From Betaproteobacteria bacterium (lineage in GTDB: Bacteria; Pseudomonadota; Gammaproteobacteria; Burkholderiales; Rhodocyclaceae), in assembly GCA_016705475.1 (NCBI GenBank), contig JADIYD010000014.1, forward strand, positions 186,001 to 250,000: a stretch of 64,000 bases of DNA, written 5' to 3'. The position numbers and the translations under genes were made by a program. Of the stretch, positions 35,507 to 45,329 are shown piece by piece. How positions within the stretch are numbered: position 1 is the stretch's first letter; each line of letters starts with the position of its first letter. The notes below the pieces were generated by a model. The model saw only the letters and a list, made by a program, of their open reading frames with translations, was not told the origin of the DNA and did not search any database.

Positions 35507-36931
35507 TTAGAAGTTCAGCGTGCGCTTTTCACAAGCCAGCGCGGCTTCGTGCACCGTTTCCGACAGGGTCGGGTGAGCGTGGCAAATGCGGGCCAGATCT
35601 TCGGAAGCACCACCAAACTCCATCGCCACAACGGCTTCGGCGATGATTTCGGAGGCATTGGCACCGATGATATGAACGCCAAGAATGCGGTCCGTATCCT
35701 TGCAGGCCAGCATCTTGACGAAGCCAGACGGATCGCCCATACCCAGTGCGCGGCCATTGGCCAGGAACGGAACCTTGCCAGCTTTGTAGGCAACGCCGTC
35801 AGCCTTGAGCTGTTGCTCGGTCTTGCCGACCCAAGCGATTTCCGGCGAGGTATAGATGACCCAGGGAATCGTGTCGAAATTGCAGTGACCAGCCTGACCA
35901 GCCATCAGCTCGGCAACCATGACGCCTTCTTCATGCGCCTTGTGGGCCAGCATCGGACCACGCACCACGTCACCAATTGCCCAGACGCCCGGCAGATTGG
36001 TTTTGCAGTGGCCATCGACTTCCACCATACCGCGGGCGTCCAGCTTGAGGCCAACGCCTTCAGCGTTCAGGCCATCGGTATTCGGCACACGGCCAATGGA
36101 GACGATCAGACGATCGGCATCCAGCTTCTGTTCCTTGCCATCCTTGTCCGTGTAAGCAATGGAGACCGACTTCTTGGTCGCCTTGATGTCACCGATCTTC
36201 ACACCCATCTGGATGTTCAGGCCCTGCTTGGTGAACAGCTTGAGCGCTTCCTTGGCCACATCCACATCAGCAGCAGCCAAGAAATCCGGCATGGCTTCGA
36301 GAACGGTGACTTCAGAACCGACGCGACGCCAGACCGAACCCATTTCCAGACCGATGACGCCGGCACCGATGATAGCCAGCTTCTTGGGCACGGATTCCTG
36401 ATTCAGTGCGCCTTCGTTATCCATGACGATTTTCTGGTCGACCGGCAGGTTTGGCAGGTGACGGGCCTTAGAGCCGGTAGCGACGATAACCTGCTTGGCC
36501 AGCACTTCCTCGGCGCCAACGTTGACCTTCCAGTAATCGCCTTCCTTGCCGACGAATGAACCATGGCCAGCCAGGAAAGTGACCTTGTTCTTCTTGAGCA
36601 GCATCTTGATGCCGCCGGTCAGTTGATTGACCACGCCATCCTTGCGTGCCTTCATGGTCGGGACGTCAATGGTGGCCTTGCCAACCTTGATACCCTGCGA
36701 CTCAAAGCTGTGACCAGCTTCTTCAAACAGGTGCGAGGTGTGCAGCAGCGCCTTGGACGGAATACAGCCAACGTTCAGGCAGGTGCCGCCGAGACGCGGC
36801 TCGCCCTTCGGATCTGCATACGGATTGGATTCGGCGCAAGCGGCGGTGAAGCCCAGTTGGGAAGCGCGAATGGCTGCGATGTAACCACCAGGACCGCCAC
36901 CGATAACGAGCACGTCAAATTGCTGGGACAT
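35507..36931 (-). CDS. lpd: Dihydrolipoyl dehydrogenase (E3)
   Basis: 474 residues. FAD-binding VIGGGPGGYIAAIRASQLG at the N-terminus, the redox disulphide GTCLNVGCIPSKALLHTSH, the NAD-binding IIGAGVIGLEMGSVWRRVGS and the C-terminal dimer/active-site block HAHPTLSETVHEAAL are intact. It reoxidises the lipoyl groups of 2-oxoglutarate dehydrogenase. It is the last gene of the odhA-odhB-lpd set, 76 bases after odhB, and is followed by a terminator. Confidence 0.97.
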   Translation of the reverse strand: MSQQFDVLVIGGGPGGYIAAIRASQLGFTAACAESNPYADPKGEPRLGGTCLNVGCIPSKALLHTSHLFEEAGHSFESQGIKVGKATIDVPTMKARKDGVVNQLTGGIKMLLKKNKVTFLAGHGSFVGKEGDYWKVNVGAEEVLAKQVIVATGSKARHLPNLPVDQKIVMDNEGALNQESVPKKLAIIGAGVIGLEMGSVWRRVGSEVTVLEAMPDFLAAADVDVAKEALKLFTKQGLNIQMGVKIGDIKATKKSVSIAYTDKDGKEQKLDADRLIVSIGRVPNTDGLNAEGVGLKLDARGMVEVDGHCKTNLPGVWAIGDVVRGPMLAHKAHEEGVMVAELMAGQAGHCNFDTIPWVIYTSPEIAWVGKTEQQLKADGVAYKAGKVPFLANGRALGMGDPSGFVKMLACKDTDRILGVHIIGANASEIIAEAVVAMEFGGASEDLARICHAHPTLSETVHEAALACEKRTLNF

Positions 36932-36956
36932 GTGTAAACCTTTCAGATTTCAGATG

Positions 36957-36993
36957 TGCAAAAGCGCCAGCGCCCATTTCGGGACACTGGCGC
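36957..36993 (-). terminator. Hairpin between odhB and lpd (terminator-like)
   Basis: Minus-strand GCGCCAG / CTGGCGC stem with an inner CCC/GGG, followed by TTTT. It may be a partial terminator that lowers lpd expression or a processing site. Confidence 0.5.
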
Positions 36994-37007
36994 CGGACAA
37001 ACGTCGC

Positions 37008-38225
37008 TTAGACGCCGAGCAGCAGGCGCGAAGGATCTTCCAGCGCTTCCTTCATGGTCACCAGACCGAGAACGGCTTCGCGGCCGTCGATGATGCGGTG
37101 ATCGTAAGACATGGCCAGATAGTTCATCGGACGCACAACGACTTGACCGTTTTCAACCATCGCACGGTCCTTGGTGGCATGAATGCCGAGGATCGCAGAT
37201 TGCGGCGGGTTGATGATCGGGGTCGACATCATCGAACCGAAGATACCGCCGTTGGAGATGGAGAAGGTACCACCGGTCAGTTCTTCGATGGTCAGCTTGC
37301 CATCCTTGGCCTTGGCGCCAAATTCAGCAATCTTCTTTTCGATTTCGGCGATGCTGAGCTGGTCGGCATTGCGGATGATCGGCACGACCAGACCGCGCGG
37401 CGAGCCAACAGCGATACCGATGTCGATGAAGCCGTGGTAGACGATGTCGTTGCCATCAACGGAAGCGTTGAGAACCGGGAATTTCTGCAGGGCAGCACAG
37501 GCAGCCTTGACGAAGAAACCCATGAAGCCAAGACGGACACCGTGGGTCTTCTCGAACTTCTCGCCGTACTGCTTGCGCAGCGCCATCATCGGACCCATGT
37601 TGACTTCGTTGAACGTGGTCAGAATGGCGTTGGTTTGCTGCGATTGCAGCAGACGCTCAGCGATGCGGGCACGCAGACGGGTCATCGGAACGCGCTGTTC
37701 GGTGCGGTCACCCAGATTGACGGCAACCGCCGGAGCAGCGATCGCAGCGGCCTTCGGAGCAGGAGAAGCCGGAATGGCCTTCGGTGCAGCAGCAACAGCA
37801 TCTTCCTTGGTGACACGACCACCACGGCCGGAACCGGCGACGTCAGCCGCAGCAACACCCTTTTCATCAAGGATCTTGCGGGCAGACGGGCTGGCCGTAC
37901 CAGCCGGGGCAGCGGCAGCAGCTGCCGGCGCCGAAGCGGCGGCGGGCGCTGCAGCAGCTGCCGGAGCAGTTGCGCCAGCCTTGGCTTCGGTATCGATACG
38001 AGCGATCAATTCACCAGAGACAACGGTTTCACCGTCGGCCTTGATGATTTCGACCAGCACACCGGCGCCCGGTGACGGGACTTCCAGAACGACTTTGTCG
38101 GTTTCGATGTCGATCAGAATCTCGTCACGCGCAATGGCGTCGCCGATTTTCTTTTTCCAGGTTGCAAGCGTGCCTTCGGCAACGGACTCGGAAAGCTGGG
38201 GAACTTGAACTTCGATAATGCTCAT
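37008..38225 (-). CDS. odhB: 2-oxoglutarate dehydrogenase E2, dihydrolipoyl succinyltransferase
   Basis: 405 residues. One lipoyl domain (1-75) with the lipoyl lysine in IETDKVVLEVPSPGAG, an Ala/Pro-rich linker, an E3/E1-binding domain (SARKILDEKGVAAADVAGSG) and the catalytic core ending with SYDHRIIDGREAV, where His and Asp are the active-site residues. Succinyltransferase rather than acetyltransferase is inferred from the place right after odhA and from the start MSIIEVQVPQLSESVAEGTL, typical for SucB. Confidence 0.96.
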   Translation of the reverse strand: MSIIEVQVPQLSESVAEGTLATWKKKIGDAIARDEILIDIETDKVVLEVPSPGAGVLVEIIKADGETVVSGELIARIDTEAKAGATAPAAAAAPAAASAPAAAAAAPAGTASPSARKILDEKGVAAADVAGSGRGGRVTKEDAVAAAPKAIPASPAPKAAAIAAPAVAVNLGDRTEQRVPMTRLRARIAERLLQSQQTNAILTTFNEVNMGPMMALRKQYGEKFEKTHGVRLGFMGFFVKAACAALQKFPVLNASVDGNDIVYHGFIDIGIAVGSPRGLVVPIIRNADQLSIAEIEKKIAEFGAKAKDGKLTIEELTGGTFSISNGGIFGSMMSTPIINPPQSAILGIHATKDRAMVENGQVVVRPMNYLAMSYDHRIIDGREAVLGLVTMKEALEDPSRLLLGV

Positions 38226-38249
38226 AGTGACTCCACTCTGCTGTAGTTA

Positions 38250-41087
38250 TTAGTACTCGATCTTGCCCATGGCGGACTCGATCAGTGCTTTAAGTTGCTC
38301 ATTGTGCTTGGCGAGGTAACCCACGGCCGGCGAAGACGATGCCGGACGGGAAACCAAAAGCATCTTCTGCTTGCCGCTGATCTGGCTATCCAGATGATGA
38401 CGCGAAGCAATCCAGTACCAGGCACCCTGGTTGCGTGGTTCTTCCTGGCACCAGACGATTTCGGTCGCCTTCGGATACTTCGCCAGTTCGGCCTCCAGAG
38501 AGTCTTTCGGGAACGGATACAGCTGTTCCAGACGAACGATGGCGATGTCGGTGATCTTCTTTTCCCGACGTGCATTGACCAGATCGTAATAGACCTTGCC
38601 GCAACAGAGAATGACGCGCTTGACCTTCTTTGCATCGAGCTGATCGACTTCACCGATGACGCGCTTGAATTCGCCATTGGCCAGATCTTCCATCGGCGAT
38701 GCAGCATCCTTGTGACGCAGCAGCGACTTCGGCGACATGACGATCAGCGGTTTGCGCTGATTACGCAGTGCCTGACGACGCAACATGTGGAAAACCTGAG
38801 CGGCGTTGGTCGGCACGCAGACTTCCATGTTCATCTCGGCACACAACTGCATGAAGCGTTCAGGACGTGCAGAAGAGTGCTCCGGGCCCTGGCCTTCATA
38901 ACCATGCGGCAGCAGCATGACGAGACCGCAGGCACGACCCCACTTTGCTTCGCCGGAGGCAATAAACTGGTCGATAACAACCTGGGCACCGTTGGCGAAG
39001 TCGCCGAACTGACCTTCCCAGACCACCAGCTCGTACGGGTTAGCCGAGGCGTAGCCATAGTCAAAGGCCAGAACAGCCTCTTCGGAGAGCACAGAATCGT
39101 AGCACTGGAAGGCAGCCTGCTTTTCCTGCAGGTTCTTCAGCGGATGGTAGGTGCCGATGTCCCAGCTCGTGCGGTTCTGATCATGGAAAGCAGCATGACG
39201 GTGGAAGAAGGTACCGCGACCGACGTCTTCACCAGAGATACGAACACCGTAACCGGAAACCAGAATCGAAGCGTAGGCCAAATTCTCAGCCATACCCCAG
39301 TCAACCGGCAGCTTGCCCTCGCCCATCGCAGCACGATCTTCAACGATCTTCTTGACGCGGGAATGCAGTGTGAAGCCTTCCGGCAGCGCTGTCAGACGCT
39401 TGGACAGACGCTGCAGCTCCTTGACAGGAACCGTGGTATCGCAATTCTCGATGTAACCCTTGGTCAGATAAGGCGTCCAATCGATGGTGTTCGGATGCTT
39501 GTAGCCAGCCAGAACCGGGTTGTAGAGCAGTTCGCCTTTGTCCAGATGTTCGCGGTATTCGGCAATCATCTTGTCCGGACCATCGGCTGGCAAGGTGCCT
39601 TCGGCAACCAGCTTGTCGCCGTAGAGCTTGCGGGTACCCGGATGCTTGCTGATGATCTTGTACATCAGCGGCTGGGTGACCATCGGCTCATCCTGCTCGT
39701 TGTGGCCGAGCTTGCGGAAACAGATGATGTCAATCACAACATCCTTGGCATACTTCTGGCGGTATTCAACGGCCAGTTGCGTCACCAGGGCCACCGCTTC
39801 CGGATCGTCGCCATTGACGTGGAAGATCGGCGCATCAACCATCTTGAAGATGTCGGTACAGTAGTGACCGGTGCGATAGTCACGCGGGTCGCTGGTGGTG
39901 AAGCCGACCTGGTTGTTGACGACGATGTGCAGCGTACCGCCCGTGCCGTAGCCGCGGGTCTGCGCAAAGTTGAGCATTTCCTGATTGACGCCCTGACCAG
40001 CGACTGCTGAGTCACCGTGAATCAGAATCGGCAGAACCTTGGCCTTGCTACCTTCGCCACGACGCACTTGACGTGCGTAGACGGAACCTTCAACCACCGG
40101 GTTGACGATTTCCAGGTGTGACGGATTGAAAGCCAGTGTCAGGTGGCATGGGCCGCCCGGGGTAGACACGTCAGAAGAGAAGCCCATGTGGTATTTGACG
40201 TCACCGGCCGACAGATCACTCTTCTTCTTGCCTTCAAATTCAGCAAACAACATCGAAGGTGCTTTGCCCAGCGTATTGACCAGCACGTTCAGACGACCAC
40301 GGTGGGCCATACCGACAACGACTTCATCAACACCATTGGCGCCACCGGTACGAATCGCTTCATCCATGGAGACGATAAGCGATTCGCCGCCCTCCAGGGA
40401 GAAACGCTTCTGACCAACATAACGGGTATGCAGGTAGCGTTCGAGGGTCTCTGCTGCGGTCAACCGCTCCAGAATGCGCTTTTTCTGATCCGCATTGTAG
40501 GACGGACGCGAACGAATGCTTTCGAGGCGCTCTTGCAGCCAGCGTTTCTCGTTGTAATCCGTCATGTACATGTACTCGACACCAATCGTGCCGCAGTAAG
40601 TCTGCTTCAGGGTTTCCAGAATATCGCCCAGCTTGGCGTTTTCTGGCAGCCCCTTGAGAGAGCCAACACTGAAATTATGATTCAGATCGCCATCGGTAAA
40701 ACCGTAGAAGGACGGCTCAAGCTCTTCAATTTTTGGACGCGGCAGGCGCTTGAGCGGATCAAGATCAGCCCAACGGGTTCCGAGGGAACGGTATGCCGTC
40801 ACCAGTTGTCCGACTGCTGATTGCATCTTGTTTTCGGACGCAGGGGCAACCGCCTTCGGACGGAAGCCACCATCCTTGCCAAGTTCGGCAAAGGCAGCGA
40901 CAACCGGGGCGTGGGCAACGTCGCGCGCCACATAGCCCGGCATCTGTGCCAAACGATCAAAATATTCGCGCCACTCTTCTGGAACAGCGGTGGGATCGTT
41001 CAAGTAGTTTTCGTACAGCTCTTCCACGAATGGTGCGTTTCCACCGAAATACATGGTGCTGTCGAACAGGTTGTTCATCGTAGTCAT
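38250..41087 (-). CDS. odhA: 2-oxoglutarate dehydrogenase E1
   Basis: 945 residues from the ATG at 41087 (MTTMNNLFDSTMYFGGNAPF); AAGGGG fits this better than the ATG at 41093. The family start FVEELYENYLNDPTAVPEEW, the thiamine-binding GMAHRGRLNVLVNTLGK, HGDSAVAGQGVNQE and the C-terminal LPHGYEGQGPEHSSARPERF are clear. It decarboxylates 2-oxoglutarate in the TCA cycle. It lies 100 bases after gltA, behind the gltA terminator, so it may have its own promoter. Confidence 0.97.
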   Translation of the reverse strand: MTTMNNLFDSTMYFGGNAPFVEELYENYLNDPTAVPEEWREYFDRLAQMPGYVARDVAHAPVVAAFAELGKDGGFRPKAVAPASENKMQSAVGQLVTAYRSLGTRWADLDPLKRLPRPKIEELEPSFYGFTDGDLNHNFSVGSLKGLPENAKLGDILETLKQTYCGTIGVEYMYMTDYNEKRWLQERLESIRSRPSYNADQKKRILERLTAAETLERYLHTRYVGQKRFSLEGGESLIVSMDEAIRTGGANGVDEVVVGMAHRGRLNVLVNTLGKAPSMLFAEFEGKKKSDLSAGDVKYHMGFSSDVSTPGGPCHLTLAFNPSHLEIVNPVVEGSVYARQVRRGEGSKAKVLPILIHGDSAVAGQGVNQEMLNFAQTRGYGTGGTLHIVVNNQVGFTTSDPRDYRTGHYCTDIFKMVDAPIFHVNGDDPEAVALVTQLAVEYRQKYAKDVVIDIICFRKLGHNEQDEPMVTQPLMYKIISKHPGTRKLYGDKLVAEGTLPADGPDKMIAEYREHLDKGELLYNPVLAGYKHPNTIDWTPYLTKGYIENCDTTVPVKELQRLSKRLTALPEGFTLHSRVKKIVEDRAAMGEGKLPVDWGMAENLAYASILVSGYGVRISGEDVGRGTFFHRHAAFHDQNRTSWDIGTYHPLKNLQEKQAAFQCYDSVLSEEAVLAFDYGYASANPYELVVWEGQFGDFANGAQVVIDQFIASGEAKWGRACGLVMLLPHGYEGQGPEHSSARPERFMQLCAEMNMEVCVPTNAAQVFHMLRRQALRNQRKPLIVMSPKSLLRHKDAASPMEDLANGEFKRVIGEVDQLDAKKVKRVILCCGKVYYDLVNARREKKITDIAIVRLEQLYPFPKDSLEAELAKYPKATEIVWCQEEPRNQGAWYWIASRHHLDSQISGKQKMLLVSRPASSSPAVGYLAKHNEQLKALIESAMGKIEY
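40455..40487 (+). repeat. Dispersed CTGCGGTCAAC element, copy 15
   Basis: CTGCGGTCAACCGCTCCAGA; only the second A/T tract (CTTTTTC) is present. Antisense within odhA. Confidence 0.6.
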
Positions 41088-41154
41088 AGGCATCCCCTTG
41101 AGGGTATTTTCTTTCTTACCACCTGCTTAGTGCAGTGCAGCAAATCTCCACATG

Positions 41155-41180
41155 TAAAAAAGGCGGCCTTACGGCCGCCC
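41155..41180 (-). terminator. Rho-independent terminator after gltA
   Basis: Minus-strand GGCGGCC / GGCCGCC perfect stem with a 4-base loop followed by six T, 14 bases after the gltA stop. Confidence 0.9.
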
Positions 41181-41193
41181 GTTTTCTTGCGAC

Positions 41194-42492
41194 TTAACCG
41201 CGTTGGGCCAGCGGCATGACGTCGCGTCGAGCGGCACCCATGTAGAGCTGGCGCGGACGACCGATCTTGTATTCCGGATCGGTGATCATTTCTTCCCACT
41301 GCGTCATCCAGCCGACCGTACGGGCCAGTGCGAAGATGCAGGTGAACATTTCGGTCGGAATGCCGATCGCCTTCTGGACGATGCCCGAGTAGAAGTCGAC
41401 GTTCGGGTAGAGCTTCTTCTCGACGAAGTACGGATCTTCCAGAGCAATCTTTTCCAGTTCCATTGCCAGCTTGAAGAGACGATCGTTCTGCAGACCGAGT
41501 TCAGAAAGAACGTCGAAGCAGACCTTGCGCATCAGCTTGGCACGTGGGTCGAAGTTCTTGTAAACACGGTGACCGAAGCCCATGAGCTTGAACGAATCGT
41601 TCTTGTCCTTGGCGCGATTGATGTACTCACCAACCTTGGAGACGTCACCGATCTGCTCAAGCATCTGCAGACAAGCTTCATTGGCGCCGCCGTGTGCCGG
41701 GCCCCACAGACAAGCAATACCAGCAGCGATACAGGCAAACGGATTGGCACCGGACGAACCAGCCAGGCGGACAGTCGACGTCGACGCATTTTGCTCGTGA
41801 TCAGCATGCAGCGTGAAGATGGTGTCGAGTGCGTTGACCAGCACCGGGTTCGGAACGTACTTCTCGCACGGATTACCGAACATCATGCGCATGAAGTTGG
41901 CGGTGTAATCCAGATCATTGTCCGGATACATGAACGGCGCGCCGGTGTTGTACTTGTAGGCCATGGCGACGATGGTCGGCATCTTGGCCACGAGGCGGTT
42001 GAAGCTGACGTTACGATGCTCGGCGTCAGAGAAGTCCATCGCGTCGTGATAGAAAGCCGACAGGGCGCCAACCACGCCGGTCATGACGGCCATCGGGTGC
42101 GCATCGCGGCGGAAACCGGAGTAGAACTTGGTCAGCTGCTCATGAACCATCGTATGGTTCTTGATGGTGTTCTCGAAAGTGCTTTTTTGCTTGGCGTTAG
42201 GCAGTTCGCCGTTCTTCAGCAGATAGGTAACTTCAAGGAAGTTACAGTTCTCAGCCAATTGCTCGATCGGGTAGCCACGGTACAGCAATTCGCCCTTGTC
42301 ACCATCGATGAAGGTAACAGTGGACTTACAGCTGGCGGTAGAAAGGAAGCCGGAGTCATAGGTAAACAACCCAGTCTTGGCACCCAAGGTACGGATATCG
42401 ACGCAGTCGTTGCCGTGCGTCGGGGTCATAATCTGGAAATCGACCGGAGCCTGTCCGTCGATAGTCAAAGTTGCCTTGCGTTCAGTCGTCAT
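41194..42492 (-). CDS. gltA: Citrate synthase
   Basis: 432 residues, the hexameric Gram-negative type. Visible are the N-terminal small domain (MTTERKATLTIDGQAPVDFQ), FIDGDKGELLYRGYPIEQLA, the catalytic HADHEQNASTSTVRLAGSSG block, CLWGPAHGGANEACLQML with active-site His, and MGFGHRVYKNFDPRAK. It condenses acetyl-CoA and oxaloacetate. It lies 82 bases after sdhE in the same direction, with a copy of the dispersed element in its upstream gap. Confidence 0.97.
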   Translation of the reverse strand: MTTERKATLTIDGQAPVDFQIMTPTHGNDCVDIRTLGAKTGLFTYDSGFLSTASCKSTVTFIDGDKGELLYRGYPIEQLAENCNFLEVTYLLKNGELPNAKQKSTFENTIKNHTMVHEQLTKFYSGFRRDAHPMAVMTGVVGALSAFYHDAMDFSDAEHRNVSFNRLVAKMPTIVAMAYKYNTGAPFMYPDNDLDYTANFMRMMFGNPCEKYVPNPVLVNALDTIFTLHADHEQNASTSTVRLAGSSGANPFACIAAGIACLWGPAHGGANEACLQMLEQIGDVSKVGEYINRAKDKNDSFKLMGFGHRVYKNFDPRAKLMRKVCFDVLSELGLQNDRLFKLAMELEKIALEDPYFVEKKLYPNVDFYSGIVQKAIGIPTEMFTCIFALARTVGWMTQWEEMITDPEYKIGRPRQLYMGAARRDVMPLAQRG

Positions 42493-42537
42493 AGAGTCAT
42501 CCCTTTACAGGTGTTGGTTATCACTGCGATGCCAAAA

Positions 42538-42564
42538 AGCGGTCAACATTCCTACAATAAAACG
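42538..42564 (+). repeat. Dispersed element, AGCGGTCAAC variant, copy 16
   Basis: AAGCGGTCAACATTCCTACA followed by AATAAAAC, in the gap between sdhE and gltA. Confidence 0.55.
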
Positions 42565-42574
42565 TAAACCTTAC

Positions 42575-42820
42575 TCAACTCTTACGAATTAGCGACACGA
42601 CCTGTGCCAAACGAGGATCATCGATCTCAGCCTTGCCAGTCAGCAAATCCCACAGGTCGTAATCCTCCATATCGGCAAGCTCAACAAACGCCTCCTGCTG
42701 ATCGTCTGTCAGCTTTTCAAAATCGCCACCATCCAAAAAACGTGTCAGGGTGATGTCAAGCTCGAGAAGCGCACGACGAATACAACGCCAGCGCAGGCGC
42801 TCGTAGTCCGCTCTCTCCAT
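42575..42820 (-). CDS. sdhE: FAD assembly factor SdhE
   Basis: 81 residues from ATG 42820, which overlaps the sdhB stop (TGATG). The longer in-frame form starting at 42892 lies inside sdhB and is rejected. The family motif RRALLELDITLTRFL (the RGxxELD-type block) and LADMEDYDLWDLLTG are visible. SdhE promotes covalent flavinylation of SdhA. Its place directly after sdhB fits. Confidence 0.93.
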   Translation of the reverse strand: MERADYERLRWRCIRRALLELDITLTRFLDGGDFEKLTDDQQEAFVELADMEDYDLWDLLTGKAEIDDPRLAQVVSLIRKS

Positions 42821-43530
42821 CAGACGGCGCGACGTACCATCATGTCCTTGATCTTGCCGATGGCCTTGGTCGGATTCAGACCCTTCGGACAAACGTCAAC
42901 ACAGTTCATGATTGAATGGCAACGGAACAGACGATACGGGTCTTCGAGGTTATCGAGACGCTCGTTGGTTGCCTGGTCGCGTGTATCGGCGATGAAGCGG
43001 TAAGCCGCCAGCAAGCCGGCCGGACCAACAAATTTGTCCGGATTCCACCAGAAGGACGGGCAGGAGGTCGAGCAGCATGCGCAAAGGATGCACTCGTAGA
43101 GGCCATTCAGTTCTTCGCGATCTTCCGGCGACTGCAAGCGCTCGCGCTCCGGCGGTGGATCGTTGTTGATCAAATACGGTTTGATCGAGTGATACTGCTT
43201 GAAGAACTGGGTCATGTCGACGATCAGGTCACGGATGACCGGCAGACCCGGCAATGGACGCAGCACGATGGGCTGCTTCAGACTGTCGATGTCTGTCAGG
43301 CAGGCCAGACCGTTCTTGCCGTTGATATTCATGGCGTCGGAGCCGCAGACACCTTCGCGGCAGGAACGACGATAGGAAATCGCGTCGTCCTTGGCCTTGA
43401 GCTTGGTCAGCGCATCAAGCAGTTTGCGGTCAGTCGGTTCGAGTTCGACCGAAATATCCTGCATGTACGGCGCGTCGTCCTTGTCCGGATCGTAGCGATA
43501 GATACTGAATTGAACCATGCGTTTGCTCAT
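42820..43530 (-). CDS. sdhB: Succinate dehydrogenase iron-sulphur subunit
   Basis: 236 residues. Cys sets for the three clusters are complete: CREGVCGSDAMNINGKNGLAC for [2Fe-2S], CILCACCSTSCP and CHSIMNCVDVCPKGLNP for the [4Fe-4S] and [3Fe-4S] clusters. It passes electrons from SdhA to quinone. It starts 12 bases after sdhA. An alternative start four codons in (MVQFSIYRYDPD) is possible. Confidence 0.97.
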   Translation of the reverse strand: MSKRMVQFSIYRYDPDKDDAPYMQDISVELEPTDRKLLDALTKLKAKDDAISYRRSCREGVCGSDAMNINGKNGLACLTDIDSLKQPIVLRPLPGLPVIRDLIVDMTQFFKQYHSIKPYLINNDPPPERERLQSPEDREELNGLYECILCACCSTSCPSFWWNPDKFVGPAGLLAAYRFIADTRDQATNERLDNLEDPYRLFRCHSIMNCVDVCPKGLNPTKAIGKIKDMMVRRAV

Positions 43531-43542
43531 TCTGGACTCCGA

Positions 43543-45327
43543 TTAGTACGAGCGCGTCTTGAGCGCAACAGGCTCGACGGTCAGGGGTTGCATGTTCACC
43601 GGCTTGTAGGTGATCGAATTGTCGACCGGCGAGAACAGCGTGTGCTTCAGCCATTCCTTGTCGTTACGGCCATTCGGGAACTCAGCGCTATCCGGCGCAT
43701 CGTCGCGCACGTGGGCACCACGGGACTCCTTGCGGGCTTCGGCGGAGATCATCGTGGCCTTGGCGACTTCGATCAGGTTTTCCATTTCGAGAGCTTCGGT
43801 CCGCGCCGTGTTCCAAGCTTGCGATTTGTCCTTGATCTCGAGATTGCGGGCGGCCTTCTCGACTTCGAGGATTTTCTCTACCCCTTGCTTGAGCATGTCG
43901 CCGAAGCGGAACACACCAGCGTGATCCTGCATGGTGCGCTGCATGGCCAAACGGGTTTCGTGCACGTTGGCACCGCCCTTGCGGTTGTCCAGTGCAGAGA
44001 TGCGGGCCAAAGTCTTGTCGGCAACATCCTTCGGCAATTCGCGGTGAGCGCGGCCAGCCTTGAGATCTTCGACAGCGGAGTCACCGGCCGACTTGCCGAA
44101 GACCAGCAGATCGAGCAGCGAGTTGGTACCGAGACGGTTAGCCCCGTGCACCGAGGCACAGGCGCATTCGCCACCGGCGTAGAAGCCGGGAACGATGCTG
44201 CTCATGTCGCCATCCTTGGGCATCACGACACGACCGGAGTAATGGGTCGGGATACCGCCCATCTGGTAGTGGCAGGTCGGAACGACCGGCAGCGGCTCTT
44301 TGAGGCAGTCGACACCGGCGAACTGCAGGCCGATTTCGTGAATACCCGGCAGGCGCTTCATGATGGTGGCGGGATCGAGGTGGGTGATGTCGAGCAGGAC
44401 GTAGTCCTTGTTGACGCCACAACCGCGGCCTTCCTTGATTTCGGTAGCCATGGCGCGGGAAACCACGTCACGCGACGCCAAATCCTTGGCGTTCGGGGCA
44501 TAGCGCTCCATGAAGCGCTCCTTGCTGGAGTTCCGCAGGATGCCGCCTTCGCCGCGCACGCCTTCGGTAATCAGCACGCCGGCACCGGCCACGCCGGTCG
44601 GGTGGAACTGCCAGAACTCCATGTCTTCAAGCGGGATGCCGGCACGCGCCGCCATACCCAGGCCATCACCGGTATTGATGAAAGCATTGGTCGAGGAGTA
44701 GAAAATACGGCCTGCACCGCCGGTCGCGAAAATGGTGGCACGAGCGTGGAAGATCACGATCTGGCCGGTTTCCATTTCCATGGCGGTAACGCCGAGGACG
44801 TGACCTTCTTCATCGCGAATCAGATCAAGCGCCATCCATTCCACGAAGAACTGGGTGTTGGCCTTGACGTTGCGCTGATACATCGCATGCAGCATGGCGT
44901 GACCGGTACGGTCAGCGGCAGCACAGGAGCGACGCACCGGCTTTTCGCCGAAGTTGGACATGTGGCCGCCGAACGGACGCTGATAGATCTTGCCGTCATC
45001 GGTACGATCAAAAGGCATGCCGTAGTGCTCGAGCTCAACGACGACTTCGTTGGCCTTTTTGCACATGAACTCGATCGCATCCTGGTCGCCGAGCCAGTCG
45101 GAACCCTTGACGGTGTCGTACATGTGCCACGTCCAGTGATCCTCCTCGGAGTTACCGAGCGAAGCGGCCACCCCGCCCTGCGCCGCAACGGTGTGCGAAC
45201 GGGTCGGGAAAACCTTGGACAGGACGGCGGTCTTCAGACCAGCCTCGGACAATTGAATGGCGGAACGCAGACCAGCGCCACCGGCGCCAACGATCACCGC
45301 ATCAAACTTGAGAACAGGAATACTCAC
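43543..45327 (-). CDS. sdhA: Succinate dehydrogenase flavoprotein subunit
   Basis: 594 residues from GTG 45327, chosen because GGAGG lies eight bases upstream and the protein then begins MSIPVLKFDAVIVGAGGAGL. The FAD-linking His is in FPTRSHTVAAQGG, and the active-site block GFYAGGECACASVHGANRLG and the C-terminal NSITYKPVNMQPLTVEPVAL are present. It oxidises succinate to fumarate. It begins two bases after the sdhD stop. Confidence 0.97.
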   Translation of the reverse strand: MSIPVLKFDAVIVGAGGAGLRSAIQLSEAGLKTAVLSKVFPTRSHTVAAQGGVAASLGNSEEDHWTWHMYDTVKGSDWLGDQDAIEFMCKKANEVVVELEHYGMPFDRTDDGKIYQRPFGGHMSNFGEKPVRRSCAAADRTGHAMLHAMYQRNVKANTQFFVEWMALDLIRDEEGHVLGVTAMEMETGQIVIFHARATIFATGGAGRIFYSSTNAFINTGDGLGMAARAGIPLEDMEFWQFHPTGVAGAGVLITEGVRGEGGILRNSSKERFMERYAPNAKDLASRDVVSRAMATEIKEGRGCGVNKDYVLLDITHLDPATIMKRLPGIHEIGLQFAGVDCLKEPLPVVPTCHYQMGGIPTHYSGRVVMPKDGDMSSIVPGFYAGGECACASVHGANRLGTNSLLDLLVFGKSAGDSAVEDLKAGRAHRELPKDVADKTLARISALDNRKGGANVHETRLAMQRTMQDHAGVFRFGDMLKQGVEKILEVEKAARNLEIKDKSQAWNTARTEALEMENLIEVAKATMISAEARKESRGAHVRDDAPDSAEFPNGRNDKEWLKHTLFSPVDNSITYKPVNMQPLTVEPVALKTRSY

Positions 45328-45329
45328 GC